From NCBI RefSeq assembly GCF_020921035.1, contig NC_063155.1, positions 22,747,294 through 22,811,293 of the forward strand: a stretch of DNA of 64,000 nucleotides, read 5' to 3'. Every line of letters starts with the position of its first letter. The first letter of the stretch is position 1. Shown in pieces: positions 46,901 to 64,000 of this stretch. The position numbers and the translations under genes are program-made. This DNA comes from Rhodamnia argentea (lineage: Eukaryota; Streptophyta; Magnoliopsida; Myrtales; Myrtaceae). Below the pieces are notes generated by a model that did no database searches, had not been told where the DNA came from, and worked only from the letters and a program-made list of their open reading frames with translations.

Positions 46901-47664
46901 TTTTCAAATCTTTCTGTGCACTGTTGTCCCCACCAAGCTTCGAGTCCTCCTCCTCTTTGCTGGGATAAATAAATAAAGCATAAAATATTGACCAAAGAAA
47001 AATTAAAAAATAATAATAATGACAACACCCATCTGTTTTTGGTTGCCTTAGGAACAAGCAAACCACTGCTAAAATTTAGGTTGCCTTAGAAATGAGCGAA
47101 TCATTTATGGTTTCTAGTACTTTTGCCCGAACGTTGGAAAAATTGTCCCTTTTCTTTTCTTTCCCTTTTTTTTTTTTGGGTTTTGTCTAATTCAGAAGTG
47201 TCCATCTACATTTTAGGGAAGTGTCGCCAATGACCCAAATTGTAGACGTGGCAGTTAATGACATTATTGAATAGTTGCCGACGTAGGTTTTCCTTTTCTT
47301 TTTTTGCAAGACCAAAGTTGGAAATCTTGCCCATCTGGTTTTGTTTTTTTCTTTCTTTTGCGAATCAAAGTTGACTTGATTGCTCCGAGTACTAATTTCC
47401 CCATCAACCTTCTTCCCTCCGCCTCTGTACTCTTGCCTCTCATCTGGACTATAACCCAATGGCAGCGTCGGTGGCCAGCTGGCCACAAGCCCACTCCAAG
47501 CGTTCCTACTGCAATTCATGCTTTCCTTGAGTGAGTAGGTGGAGCCTTGGAGGTGAAGTTACAGAGGATTACACCATCACCCACATTTGCAAAGTTAGGA
47601 CCTTGAGAGCCCAAGCTACTTGAACAAGAAGCCCGGCCCTGTTCCTGCACAGTCATGACCACCA
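43973..47664. other. Long gene-poor stretch upstream of the MYB gene
   Basis: No conserved protein, tRNA or clear foldback element was found. Open frames such as 45359-45568, 45698-45985, 46052-46375 and 47187-47519 lack motifs and often overlap frames on the other strand. The first 1-2 kb may hold MYB promoter elements. Short homopolymer runs (45580-45597, 46155-46169, 46095-46107) mark low-complexity DNA. Confidence 0.25.
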
Positions 47665-47960
47665 CTCGCAGCCACGAGCTCGAGATTTGGCATCCATAGC
47701 TGTGAGCTCAAGCTCGAGCAGCCATGGCTGCTGGGAGCTCAAAGCTTGGGCATCCACAACCACGAGCTCAAGCGGTCATGTCCATGATGCCATGAACTCG
47801 AAGCTCGAGTGGTGACGGCCGCGGCAAGCTCAAATCAAGCGGCCTGCCAAGCCCAAATCGAGCGGCTATCCCCAAGAGCTCTAGATTTGGCCATGAAGGT
47901 CACGAGCTCGAGCTCGAAGAACATGGTCACCGGCGAGCTTGCAGCTTGAACTCACGGCAA
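47665..47960. repeat. Degenerate minisatellite built on GAGCTCGAGCT-like units
   Basis: Phrases such as 'cacgagctcgagatttgg', 'gtgagctcaagctcgagca', 'cacgagctcaagcggtcatg' and 'cacgagctcgagctcgaag' recur at irregular spacings of roughly 30-50 bases. Most units contain the palindromes GAGCTC or CTCGAG. No unit is exactly repeated, so the array is old. No open frame spans it. Confidence 0.6.
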
Positions 47961-49387
47961 TGGCAGTTTTGGCGGACAACCTCTCTATCTCTGTCCCTCT
48001 CTCAATTTTGCACTACATAATAATTTTGAGCGTACCATAACATGACACGTGCATTTTGTTTAAACAACCGGTGGGAGAGAAAGGTATGATCTGAGAATTA
48101 ACAGTGACACTTCATAAAAAAAATAGAGGGATGCTTTCGGGTAAAGAAAGAAAAAACAAAGTGGGGTTACTGTTTCAATATCCAGGCAAAAGTACATAGA
48201 CCAAGACCACCAATGATATTGACCCTTATAATATATCTACTTGAAAACGCACTAAAACAGCATCTAAAATGGGCAACATGCAAGAAGCTCTTATCCGTTT
48301 TCAAAAAGCTTCTCCACTTTGACCCTTCTCAGGAATGGAAGATTGCAACTCTGAGGGACATCAGAAAGCAAGTGATTGAATGTCATGGCCAGCAATGACC
48401 CTGCATTAGTTTGTAGCTCATGGACCATGCAGACGATGCCCGAAAAACCATCCCCAAGTTCCTTGTTCACCATAGATGGGAAACCATAATGAGTATGATC
48501 GGATTCCGATCAGGACACTACTGGACAGGACGAGAGAGGAATTGAACTGAAGAGATCCTCAAGAAGCACATAAAAAGTGATGACGATAAATGAAGACCAA
48601 TCCCATGGTGGGGAATCCACTACCCTGAAACTCTTTACCAAGTAACCTGAAGAACCCAGAAGAACATCCATTCCGACGAAGCAGCTGACAACAGACGCCA
48701 AGCGCTTCCCAAGAGAAGACCTTGAGAATCTCTCCCTGAAAGATCCTTATTGCATTTTGCTGAGAATACACACATCCGTTCGAAAGGAAAATGAAACATT
48801 AACAACAGGAAGAATCTGTCTCCACTTGTGCCATTAACCAAAAATAACGATTGGCATCTCATTGCTAACAATAAACAAGAGATCCGCAGTAGTGACCTGA
48901 TTAAATTAGCAGGTGGATAGGCAAGATGTAGAAAACACGAACTGATCTTCAGAAAATGCATAATGCAGGAAGCATTAGATTAATCTTAGAACTAAAGTCT
49001 AAATGTACATTGGACCAAAAAAAAAAAAGTCTAAATGTACATCAGTATAAAATACCTAAAACTTTTATCATTTTTGGATCTTTCCAATTGAGCATTTGCC
49101 GGAGAAGAAGTGTTCTGGTTTGAGGGAAGGAATAACTCTGCCTTTCCCCGACAAGCATCATTGTTTCTCTTTTTCACACACTTCTTCGCAAGCTTTAAAA
49201 AGCGTTTCCCTTTAACCGGAATCCTTGAGAGCCGGTACCGGCATAACTAAATCCAGCACCCTTTCCACTTTCCAGAGGTATAGTAAAGAACCTTGACCAG
49301 AACCTCGTTCCAACTTCTTTTTGCACTGGTCTAAGTCCACATCCATAGTCCCTCCACCATCATCCGTTCTAGATAAACCAAACCAAG
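47961..49387. other. Unassigned region next to the NOG1 fragment
   Basis: Sequence composition is more balanced than in the neighbouring AT-rich DNA, and several minus-strand frames exist (48291-48473, 48559-48771, 48635-48961), but none shows a motif I recognise. A small duplication 'gtctaaatgtacat' flanks a poly-A run at about 48998-49040. It may be decayed transcribed sequence. Confidence 0.25.
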
Positions 49388-49830
49388 AAGTGAAAGTATA
49401 AGGCTGCACATCAAAATCAGCCCTTGTGATCTTATTCATAAAAGAGCTCTTCCCAACATTTGGGTACCCACAAATCAGGATAGTCCGAGTATTTGGATCT
49501 ACTGAAGGCACCCTCTAATCTGTTCTAGATAAGCCAAACTAAGACTAAGCCGCTTAATCACAGTATACATTCTCCAAGAGCAGCGGCCTTTAGAAAACTT
49601 GCATCGGTAGAGTGAGTCACAATACTTCCAACAGCTGAACATTGCATTTAGCAACCTTTCTAATACGTTTCCTTGCTGTGTTAATTTGCCCAAAAGCAAG
49701 CCTGTAGTGATCCTCGTTGCTCAGCACGTGGAGAAGATCACCATAGAAAGAATAGATATCGCTCAGTCGTGAAACTTCTCGATGATACTTCAGAGCTTCT
49801 CATGTAAATTCTGTTGGGCAAACAACTTCA
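49388..49830 (-). pseudogene. Fragment of nucleolar GTP-binding protein NOG1
   Basis: The minus strand encodes, in pieces, the part of NOG1 around the first GTPase motif: FYGDLLHVLSNEDHY, then AFGQINTARKRIRKVAK, then [19 protein letters not shown], then [20 protein letters not shown] with the P-loop GYPNVGKSS, ending at [10 protein letters not shown]. After that point the sequence no longer resembles NOG1, so the switch region, DTPG motif and NKxD motif are missing. The pieces lie in different frames and at least one stop interrupts them. NOG1 acts in 60S ribosome subunit maturation. As no intron was seen in the covered part, the route of copying (RNA or DNA) cannot be told. Confidence 0.8.
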
Positions 49831-50511
49831 AGGATGCATAGTTTTATCATCACGCGGGAAATTGCCTGATGAAACTGGAGCGCTAGGCAAAAGGAAAAAC
49901 AAACAGAGACAGGGAACGAAACTATAAAAATTAAAGCGAAGAGCAATTAGACTTATACGTTAACAAACCAACCTAGAATCTTTTTTCTCGAAAAGGGTGC
50001 TTTTTTGCGAATTAAGTGCGTACCAACATACATTTCCAAATAGGTTCAGATTCTTCAAAAGATGATACACGACGTTTTGGTTGTTTCACATGCATGTATG
50101 TGTCATCCCCCACAGTTTCCATTTCTCAAATTTTCTTGATTTCAACTACAAGCCCTGAGAAACAGCCACATGCGAAGCCGACGCATTGCTGGGCTTACTG
50201 GATTACGAAACCCGCCTTGCACGGTCATATGATTTTTGGGTCGTCTCGAAATTCCGACGACATACTGCCAGACGCGACCAGCCGTCTAATCCTACGGAAC
50301 CAAAGCGACATGCAGAGCTCAATCATGACCATTGATCAGCCGGAACTTAGCCGGAAATGTGCCGGCGAAGTAAAACTCGCTATGGTCCGGACTAAAAGCT
50401 TGAAACTTCAACAACAGAACCTCCGAAATCAACATAACCAAGGCTGAAATTGTCTTACCCGGTGGTCGGATGTGGACATTTCCGCCGCGCTTCAAGCCAC
50501 CGGCCACCGCG

Positions 50512-50556
<45 letters not shown>

Positions 50557-50744
50557 GGCTTGAAGGTTGGTGGGTCGGTGCGAACGGGCTGGAGTCCGCA
50601 GGGCAATTCTAGCAGGGCCGTCTACGCGTGCTGTCTAATTGCCCATTGAAATATTCAAGTTCAATTGCGGAAATTAACACCTCTGTGGAATCAGTCCGTA
50701 ATTATCATAATACATATTGGCAAATGTCACGAGCATTTCATGAA
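49831..50744. other. Intergenic with (CT)n at 50513-50553
   Basis: Frames on both strands at 50016-50447 and 50319-50606 overlap and lack motifs; the second consists partly of the microsatellite (Arg-Glu repeats). The segment may be the former 5' flank of the NOG1 copy. Confidence 0.25.
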
Positions 50745-51225
50745 ACTTAAGGATTAAAAATTGAGTTAAGTGCAGATTTAATTCTTTAAGTTTTAGCATT
50801 CGTACGATTTGATCCTCTAAACTTTATTTCCTTGAATTAAGTCCTTTAACTTTTTGAATTCGAACAATATGGTTGAAGAACTTTTTCAACTCGTGCAATC
50901 AAATCTTCCGACCAATCCATCTAACTTAACCATCGAATTAAGTAACGTCTTGTTATTTCTTACGCGACGTCAAATGACCAGAGAACAAGTGGCAAATATA
51001 TATATGAGAAAAGAAATCTAATTTAACAATACCAATCAATGAGGGTAAACAAAGCAATTACATGCACAAACCAATAAAAGTTGAGGATTTGATTGCACAA
51101 AATGAAATAAATAGGATCAAGTTGAAGTAATTCACAATGTTAGAAACCTTGATTGTACAAAATAAAGTTTTGAAGATCAAATTTCATAAACGCTAAAATT
51201 TAGAGTACTAAATATGTATTTACGC
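50745..51225. repeat. Foldback MITE-like element, family G
   Basis: The left arm phrases 'attctttaagttttagcatt' and 'cgatttgatcctctaaac' return inverted on the right as 'aaacgctaaaatttagagt' and 'gaagatcaaatttcat'. 'gtgcaatcaaatcttcc' pairs with 'gaggatttgattgcac'. No coding capacity; ends are approximate. Confidence 0.5.
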
Positions 51226-51535
51226 AATAAAAGCTTGAGATTGAAATATCGAGTTTGCTTTCTATAAAATACAGATGAATGGGTATAGGTACCTTCAATA
51301 ATTGTTGAACGTATAAGTAATATGCAATTTACCTAACGTTAGCAACTTTGAAAATGTGGTTTGTAAATCTACATTAGCGGTTTTCCAATTTTAATTTGTT
51401 TGGAATAGCTTTAAATTTTTATTTTCGACACGGGCTTTGTGAAAAATATTTTTTTTTATTTGGAAATTTTTCCGAAATCAATAAACTCGAAATTTCAGAA
51501 AATTTTTTAGAATAAGATTTAAATTTGAGTAATAT

Positions 51536-51936
51536 TAGGGTGCGCATGCTTCTAGAGCAGAAATTCATTTGGTAACTTTTTCTGGAGCAGAAATTCATTT
51601 GAATAGGTAATTTTGTTTACTTATGAAATTTTTTTCCTTCAAAAATAATTTTAGAGCCACTTAAATAGAGGTGTACAACCGAATCGGGTTTACTCGGAAT
51701 TCGGATTAGACTACCTCAAAAATAGAGTTGAGAATCGATTCCTGTTTAAACCGATCCGGGAAACCGGTTCCACTTTTTGGGAACCAGTTAAAACCGATGC
51801 GGTTCTCTGTTCTAAGTGGAGACCTATTCGGACCGGTTTTAGAACCGATTTTTAGCTACTTTTTTTAGAAAAGAAACCATAACCTCACTTTCCAACCTTG
51901 CCTCCCCTCCTCTGATTCCATTTCCAATCTTATTGT

Positions 51937-51973
<37 letters not shown>

Positions 51974-52506
51974 GTCGCCACCATCAGCTCTCCTCTCCAT
52001 TGTTGCCATCATCGGCGCCGCAAAGATGCAACACAGCTCGTTGTCGCCTTTTGTCTCATTATTGCCGGATTAGCCACCATAGCGTCTCGCTATCACCTCT
52101 TTTTTGCATCTTACCGACATTGACGCGGCTATCCAAAGTAAGTTAAGCTCATCAATACTCATATTATTTTGATGGAAAAAATAAAATCAAAAAAAGAAAC
52201 AAAAGAAAAACAGGTTCTCGGGTAGACCTTTGAACTGGATCGAAAAACAGGATTGGTTCCAAAATTGGTTCTAGGACAAACATGATCGGTTCTAGGTTCT
52301 AAAAATTGAGAACCATTATAACATGACCAGTTTCGGGGTCTAGATCTGGACCCTACCCACTCGACCAATGCTCGCCCCTACACTTTAAGAAGTAAAAAAT
52401 ATTATTTATCTCTAAAAGTAGAAAAATCAACTAGAAGCAAAAATAAATAAAATAATTTTCTATAAAAGTTTATTTTTAAAATAGAAATGTTGCTATGTGC
52501 ACATAA
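51536..52506. repeat. Family D foldback element, copy 4, split by a nested insertion
   Basis: The left end TAGGGTGCGCATGCTTCTAG and the right end 'atgttgctatgtgcacataa' (read inverted) match the family D pattern. Arms carry 'gcagaaattcatttggtaac'. The GC-rich core typical of this family is absent; instead the middle is occupied by the element at 51666-52380. Confidence 0.5.
51666..52380. mobile_element. hAT-like non-autonomous element nested in a family D foldback element
   Basis: The left end is TAGAGGTGTACA and the inverted right end is TAGGGGCGAGCA, fitting the TAGGGGTG-type ends of hAT-related MITEs. Flanks are cacttaaa on the left and cactttaa on the right, an 8-base target duplication with one mismatch, as hAT elements make. 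The inner part has repeated 'gaaccggtt' and 'aaccgattt' phrases and a CT microsatellite at 51939-51970. No transposase was seen. Confidence 0.6.
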
Positions 52507-52528
52507 AAAGAAAAACTTCTCGAGTGTG

Positions 52529-53395
52529 TAAGGGTACGCATTGTAACATTTCTAGAAGTGGATTTATGCTCCAGAGTACTTCTAGAGTAGAAATCCGTCT
52601 AGTAATTTAACTTTTGAAGTAGAAATACATTTCGTAAAAATTTTTACTTTTGAAGTGAATTTTCACTTCTAAAGTAGTTTTTTCCCCAATTTAAGAAGTT
52701 AAAAAAAATTATTTTTCAACTCGAAAAATATTTCTCGTCTCATCTTTTTTCATTACGCAATCACCCTCTTTTCAATCACGCCCGCCGCCGACCTCCACCT
52801 CCACTCACCACTAACCATCGCCCACCACCGCCCACTACCACCCATCGCCCCCTGCCGCTAATCGCCAACCACCACCGCCGCCGATCGTCCCACATCGCCG
52901 ACCTCCACTAGTCGCCGCCGACGCCCCTCACCACCAACCACTTGCCGACTTCCATCGGTTGCGATCCATAGCTGCCCACGACCATCGCCCACCCTTGACC
53001 TTTGCCGACCGCCCCCCTCCCCGTTGCCAACCATTGATCACCACCTCGCCCTCCACTTTAACCGCCGATGCCTCGCCGTTGAATCACCACCGTGACCACC
53101 ACCACTCGTCACCGCCGTCGAGTTGCCGTCGTCGGGCCTCCGGCCACCCGAAGTAAAAAATTGATAATAATTTTTTTATTTTTAAAAAAGTAAATAATAT
53201 TTTTTAATAATAAAAATTATTTTTTAAAAGAAAATTTAAAAAATTTAAAAATGAAGTAGAAATTTTTCGACTTTATAGAAAATTTTGTGTTAATGATTTT
53301 CTAAAAGTGAAAATTTTTAATCATTATTAAATGAATTTTTTGATTAAAAATTAATTTCTGAAGTAACTTCTACTTTTGAGAAAAAGTAGAAAAAT
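52529..53395. repeat. Foldback MITE-like element, family D copy 3, with GC-rich core
   Basis: The left end TAAGGGTACGCATTGTAACA matches family D ends. The core at about 52775-53155 consists of CCACCGCC-like triplets similar to copy 1. The right arm 'ttttgattaaaaattaattt' matches the inverse of copy 2's left arm, but the outermost right terminus appears lost. It lies directly in front of the thiouridylase gene and may overlap its promoter. Confidence 0.6.
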
Positions 53396-53571
53396 CCAGG
53401 AGAATTTTTTTTTTTGTCGGACAGCAGAAGTTGTTTTGTTTTTCTGAAGGAAAGCGTTGCCCCGCGCGGGCGCGCCCTAAACAACCGAGGCCTTATCCAC
53501 CTCTCCTTCTTGTTGTCTGCTGCAGAAACCCAAAACCCAGCAAAACAGCCCTCTCATCTCACCCTTCAACA

Positions 53572-57235
<3,664 letters not shown>

Positions 57236-59360
57236 TTTTATGGGAAAAGTTCAATTTGAACAGCAATGCCTTATGGCACGAAGCCCTTTCCATGCTGATT
57301 TGGCTGGAAAAATGAAGTTGGAATTTGCTGAAAACCAGCTATAAGACCAGAGGATGGTGGAGATTAGCTAATTCTGGCTAGTGGATGGTGGAGAAATCAC
57401 AAGATACTGCCTTTCATATATTGTATGTAGCAAAAAGATCTTTCGGGGTTGAAAGGCGATGAGTTATCCGATACACTAAGTTCATCTTGCAGTATTTCAG
57501 CTCTGCTTTGATTTTGTGTCCAAGAAAAGTTATATTTTTCCCCAAGGCTTTCTTTTGGGCATATTTTCAAGCCGAAAGCTAGCAAGAAGTGCCTGATTGT
57601 GTAGAGTACTCTGCAATCATTTCATGTAATAGTCTGAAGATGTGTTAAAACATGGGGCCGAGTGTTGGCTTATGAAGTTTGTTGGCTCCATCAAAGGGCC
57701 TTGTCTCTGCTGCACCTTCCTTTTTCTCTTTGGCCTAAAGGTCTCTCCTATCCTTTGTGCGTGCGTACTCTACTGTCGAGGTTGCCACTTACATGGGGAA
57801 AACCACTCAAAAGATTTTGTCATGAGCAGTTTCATTAGATGGAAATTGGACCTGATTTTTTTTTTTTTAATATGACCAGTTTCAAGGAATAACCAGCAAG
57901 CTATGTCATTCAACAAATCATCCAACCCTGAAACTAATCTGTCATGCCTAAGTTTCTGTTTGATCTTTTTTGTTTACCTCTTGTTGATGTTTTGTTTGAA
58001 ATTTGTTTGTGATTACTATGTCTCTCTCTAATGAGCCTTTCTCATTTGATTTTGTCAAAACCCGATGATTTCACGAGTGACTTTAATAGATAATTGACCG
58101 TCGTCTTTCATGGGATTAATCATAGGATATCCTAATCATTGTCTTCATGATTCTTTCCTATGTTCATCACTATTGTATGCCTAGAAACACTCAGCAGAAG
58201 AATGAAACATACTCCAAACACTGCTTTAGTTCGACCCCGAAAAAAAAAAAAGGCAAATTTGGTTTTTATGTGTTTTGTGGAATAATCTTCTTACCAGATG
58301 CAACGCATGTGACGGTGTACTACTGAAATTAAAAATATCCGTTAGCTTTTTATTGTTCTTTTAAGTGATTCTCAGATATGGGGTCGTATGGTTGGAGGAT
58401 GGGGGATTCCTGTAATCAATCCACCGAAAGCAACTGCAATCCAAGAACTCCAGGCTTCGTGTACCGAATCATTTAAGATCTTGGTCCGCAACTCCAACCT
58501 AATCCATGTCCTCGGCTCTTGAATTCGATGTGGACCTGTAAGGATCATGGACCGAGCTGTTATATGGATTAGTTATATTTAATAAACGGATCATAATGGA
58601 TCATAAATGGGCCATAATCGGATTTGTAATTTATTTAGACCCAAATAATCTCTACTACTCTCTCTTCACTGTCTTGCCGTTACTCCACACTCTTATCTCA
58701 CTTTAACTATGAGTTTTCATGGGTATATGGAAGTGCTTTAAGAATATGGATCGATACGAGTCACCAGATTTTCGTTGCAATAAATAGGTTAAGTGGATGA
58801 CCCGACCGAGGGGTCTAGCCTGATGTCTGCGTAGCTTTGAGTCTGAAAAGGATTGAAAGCAGCGGTGTACCTCTCGATCCTATCTTCTGGGGAATTCTCC
58901 TGTATGACTATGACCGTGACTTTCTTCAAAGAAACTCGTGCATACCATGCAAAGAAGATTACACAGCACGGTCTTTACTCCGCTGAACCAAGTCAATCGT
59001 AGGAACGATCCCCGGAGCCATTCCTGGCAAACGGACAAAGAGCACACAATCTTGGAACTCCTTTTACCGGAGACAGACACATTGTCTCGTAGGAAGAGTT
59101 ACCGAGTTTGCTCAAGCTCTCAGTGAACCACAACTTGACCACCAATAAAAGTAATTGTTTCACTTGGATCGTGCGAGAGGGTGTAGACAACCTCACATAC
59201 GCATAGCACGGTTACGGTCGAACTCCGGTGCTTTAAATGACAGGAGCAACCAGTAACCAACCAGGAAAATAAATGAGAGGCTGGTCGATAACTTGATATG
59301 GAAGATTAGAAGCACCCTGAAGAGCAGAGCAAACTGTTGGGCATCGCCTTCTTCGCTGCC
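57236..59360. other. Intergenic between thiouridylase and aldehyde dehydrogenase genes
   Basis: The first few hundred bases are probably thiouridylase 3' UTR; the last few hundred are probably the ALDH promoter. The frame 58880-59080 (minus) has no motif. Nothing else was recognised. Confidence 0.3.
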
Positions 59361-62127
<2,767 letters not shown>

Positions 62128-64000
62128 GGCTCTTCAGTTCACAGGGGTTCATCGTTACGTCAATACATCCAGGGGGCCTAGTTGCTTTTATTGAAAGAAT
62201 GTAAAGAGCTTGCGTGCTTTATTTCAAGCCTGTATTTCCCTTTCCGTTCAGCCTTTTGTATTGTTTGATTGGCTAATTTGGAGATGCATCCTTTTACCTC
62301 AATAATAGCTTTTCCTCGTCGAGTGGAGATGTGACTTGGTATGGTCCAAAGAGTAATTGTTCATGACACAGTATCCTGTTAGCATGAAATCATCGTTCAT
62401 GACAAGGAAATTGCTATTATAAGAATCCCGCCTCAAGGATGTGAGGTTCAACAGAAACCAGACCACTCGATGAGAAACAGAACTAGCTGAGCGCTTCAGT
62501 TTCGCGACCTCCTGCTTAAAAAACCAATTACTAGATGAAAAATGTGGACTCATGAAGGCGGGAACAAAAGGAGACTGCAGAATTTCTTTACATAACCCAT
62601 CCTTGACCTGCTTGAAGAGGACAGAGTGCGGCTATGGAGCATTCTGATAGTGTTCGCCTAGCCAAAGGAAAGAAGTAAAACATCGCATGGTAGTCAACAT
62701 GCTTCTCTGAGTTGGCCAAGAAAGAGCTCCTCTGCTAATGAGAAACAAGAACCTTTTCTATACCACCATATGATTCTTCTGTATAATTATCACGTGCCAT
62801 GTACAAAAGAGCAAGCACATTTAACGGTCATACTGACACATGGTGGACTCTACATTGAACTTCCTGGAGATTTTTGCTGCTTCTTTGAATCGTGAATTGG
62901 GATAAAGATGAAGAATCTCTGACTCTGTCCTGAGATTTTTACTGAAACTGGCTTCACTATTGTACCATAGCAGGCTCCAATCACTGTAATGCTAATGACC
63001 TTCACAGACAATAGACTTAATTTGGCACAAGAATCGGGTCGGAGTCACTTGACTTGGGAGTCATGTAGCAAGGTCAAAAGCACTTGATCGTAGATATGCA
63101 GAGCCAAACCCTTTAAACTTTGCGAACTTATCATTACAAGAGTAACCATTAAATCTGCATAGCTATAGTTGAATCTCAATAATTAATCAGAACAAGTGCC
63201 CACTTCCTCTTTCCCGGCTCTGTGTCCTTTTGCTCTTTTGACCTCGATTAATGGTTTTGTTGATTACTTCAGTTCCTTTTGCTATGTTTATGCCTTGACA
63301 AATTCTCCTGTTGGAGGATATTAGGATCTTATTATGTGCTCATCAGAAGGTTCTGATCTATTCTACTTGTTATTTGACTGAATCATAGCCTGGTCAGGTG
63401 GTAAAACCTTATCTAACGGGAATATCCTTGGCTGGATCCAAGTTTGTCGATTTCTCTCTTTTTCAGGGGAAGCGTTCAAAGATCGCTTGCTCTTCATTGC
63501 TAATATTTTGAATTTTCCAGTCCTGGCAAGTCTTTCTTCCCTTCACACAACACCCCCCTCCTCCCCCCTCCTCAATCTTGTCAAAACTTGTGGCGGTCAT
63601 GGTTCTCAACCACACAGCACAAAGTCTTGCCTTCTCAGCACGACATAAATTTGTTAATATACGACGTTGTCAGCTGACTTTGTGAGCATGATTGTTTAAT
63701 GGAAAAGTCCAAAGACTAGGGTCGGGAGTGACAAAACTGTTTAATGGACAGTGTGAAGACTCAGGCCAGTAGAGACGATCATACTATTTACGTACTTCAC
63801 TCAGCAAATGATCTGATCCTCGGACTCTCTGTACTGCAAGAGATCATTGTGCTGATGGTGGAGATATAATCTGGGGCTATATAGTAGTGTGACTATAATG
63901 TGTTCCTAGTGCATTCATCCGTATGATGATGCACTAGGTTATTTCCAAAGAACCAGGTTGCTTTTCCAGCGATAATGTGAATAGTTGCGGAATCCGTCAA
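62128..64000. other. 3' flank of the ALDH gene and intergenic DNA
   Basis: ALDH 3' UTR probably runs to about 62.35 kb. No conserved protein follows; a frame at 62299-62553 (minus) has no motif. A C-rich stretch 'caccccccctcctcccccct' lies at about 63551-63570. Confidence 0.3.

Overview
The window is nuclear DNA from a flowering plant. The genes have many GT-AG introns, the intergenic DNA is AT-rich and full of foldback (MITE-like) elements, CT/GA microsatellites are common, and several genes are plant-specific (RbcX, SIAMESE-related inhibitor, plant PPR, secondary-wall MYB). The MYB protein closely resembles my memory of Eucalyptus EgMYB2, so a woody rosid, probably Myrtales/Myrtaceae, is likely. 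That placement is an inference. No prokaryotic, organellar or viral gene block was seen.

Intact gene models, left to right: a two-exon small predicted plastid membrane protein (2.6-4.6 kb, minus); an intronless 860-aa PPR protein (12.7-15.3 kb, minus); an intronless SIAMESE-related CDK inhibitor (23.9-24.3 kb, minus); a two-exon double-RRM hnRNP F/H-like protein (28.5-30.8 kb, minus); a five-exon RbcX Rubisco assembly chaperone (33.7-35.3 kb, plus); tRNA-Ser(GCT) at 38.2 kb (plus); a MYB46/83-type R2R3 MYB (41.3-43.5 kb, minus); a ten-exon tRNA 2-thiouridylase (53.6-57.2 kb, plus); and a ten-exon ALDH3-family aldehyde dehydrogenase (59.4-62.1 kb, plus). All multi-exon models were joined by hand at GT-AG sites and stay in frame.

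Broken gene copies: a 5' fragment of a DEAH-box splicing helicase with introns (6.1-8.6 kb), a broken copy of the RRM gene (10.5-12.5 kb), a copy of exon 1 of the plastid gene (15.4-16.0 kb), a partial PPR copy (36.8-38.0 kb) and a fragment of the nucleolar GTPase NOG1 (49.4-49.8 kb).

The main structural story is an old segmental duplication. Arm A (about 9.6-15.4 kb) and arm B (about 26.4-38.0 kb) share the same order: RRM gene, then PPR gene, with matching introns and flanks. The two arms decayed reciprocally: arm A kept the PPR gene and broke the RRM gene, and arm B kept the RRM gene and broke the PPR gene. Arm B also contains RbcX between the two, which arm A lacks. A third homologous segment, the 5' part of the plastid gene, links 4.0-4.7 kb with 15.4-16.0 kb.

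Most other intergenic sequence is made of foldback elements in about eight recurring sequence families, some nested. The genes do not form one pathway. RbcX and possibly the first gene act in plastids, the thiouridylase in organelle tRNA modification, the RRM protein in RNA processing, the MYB in secondary-wall transcription and the SMR protein in cell-cycle arrest.
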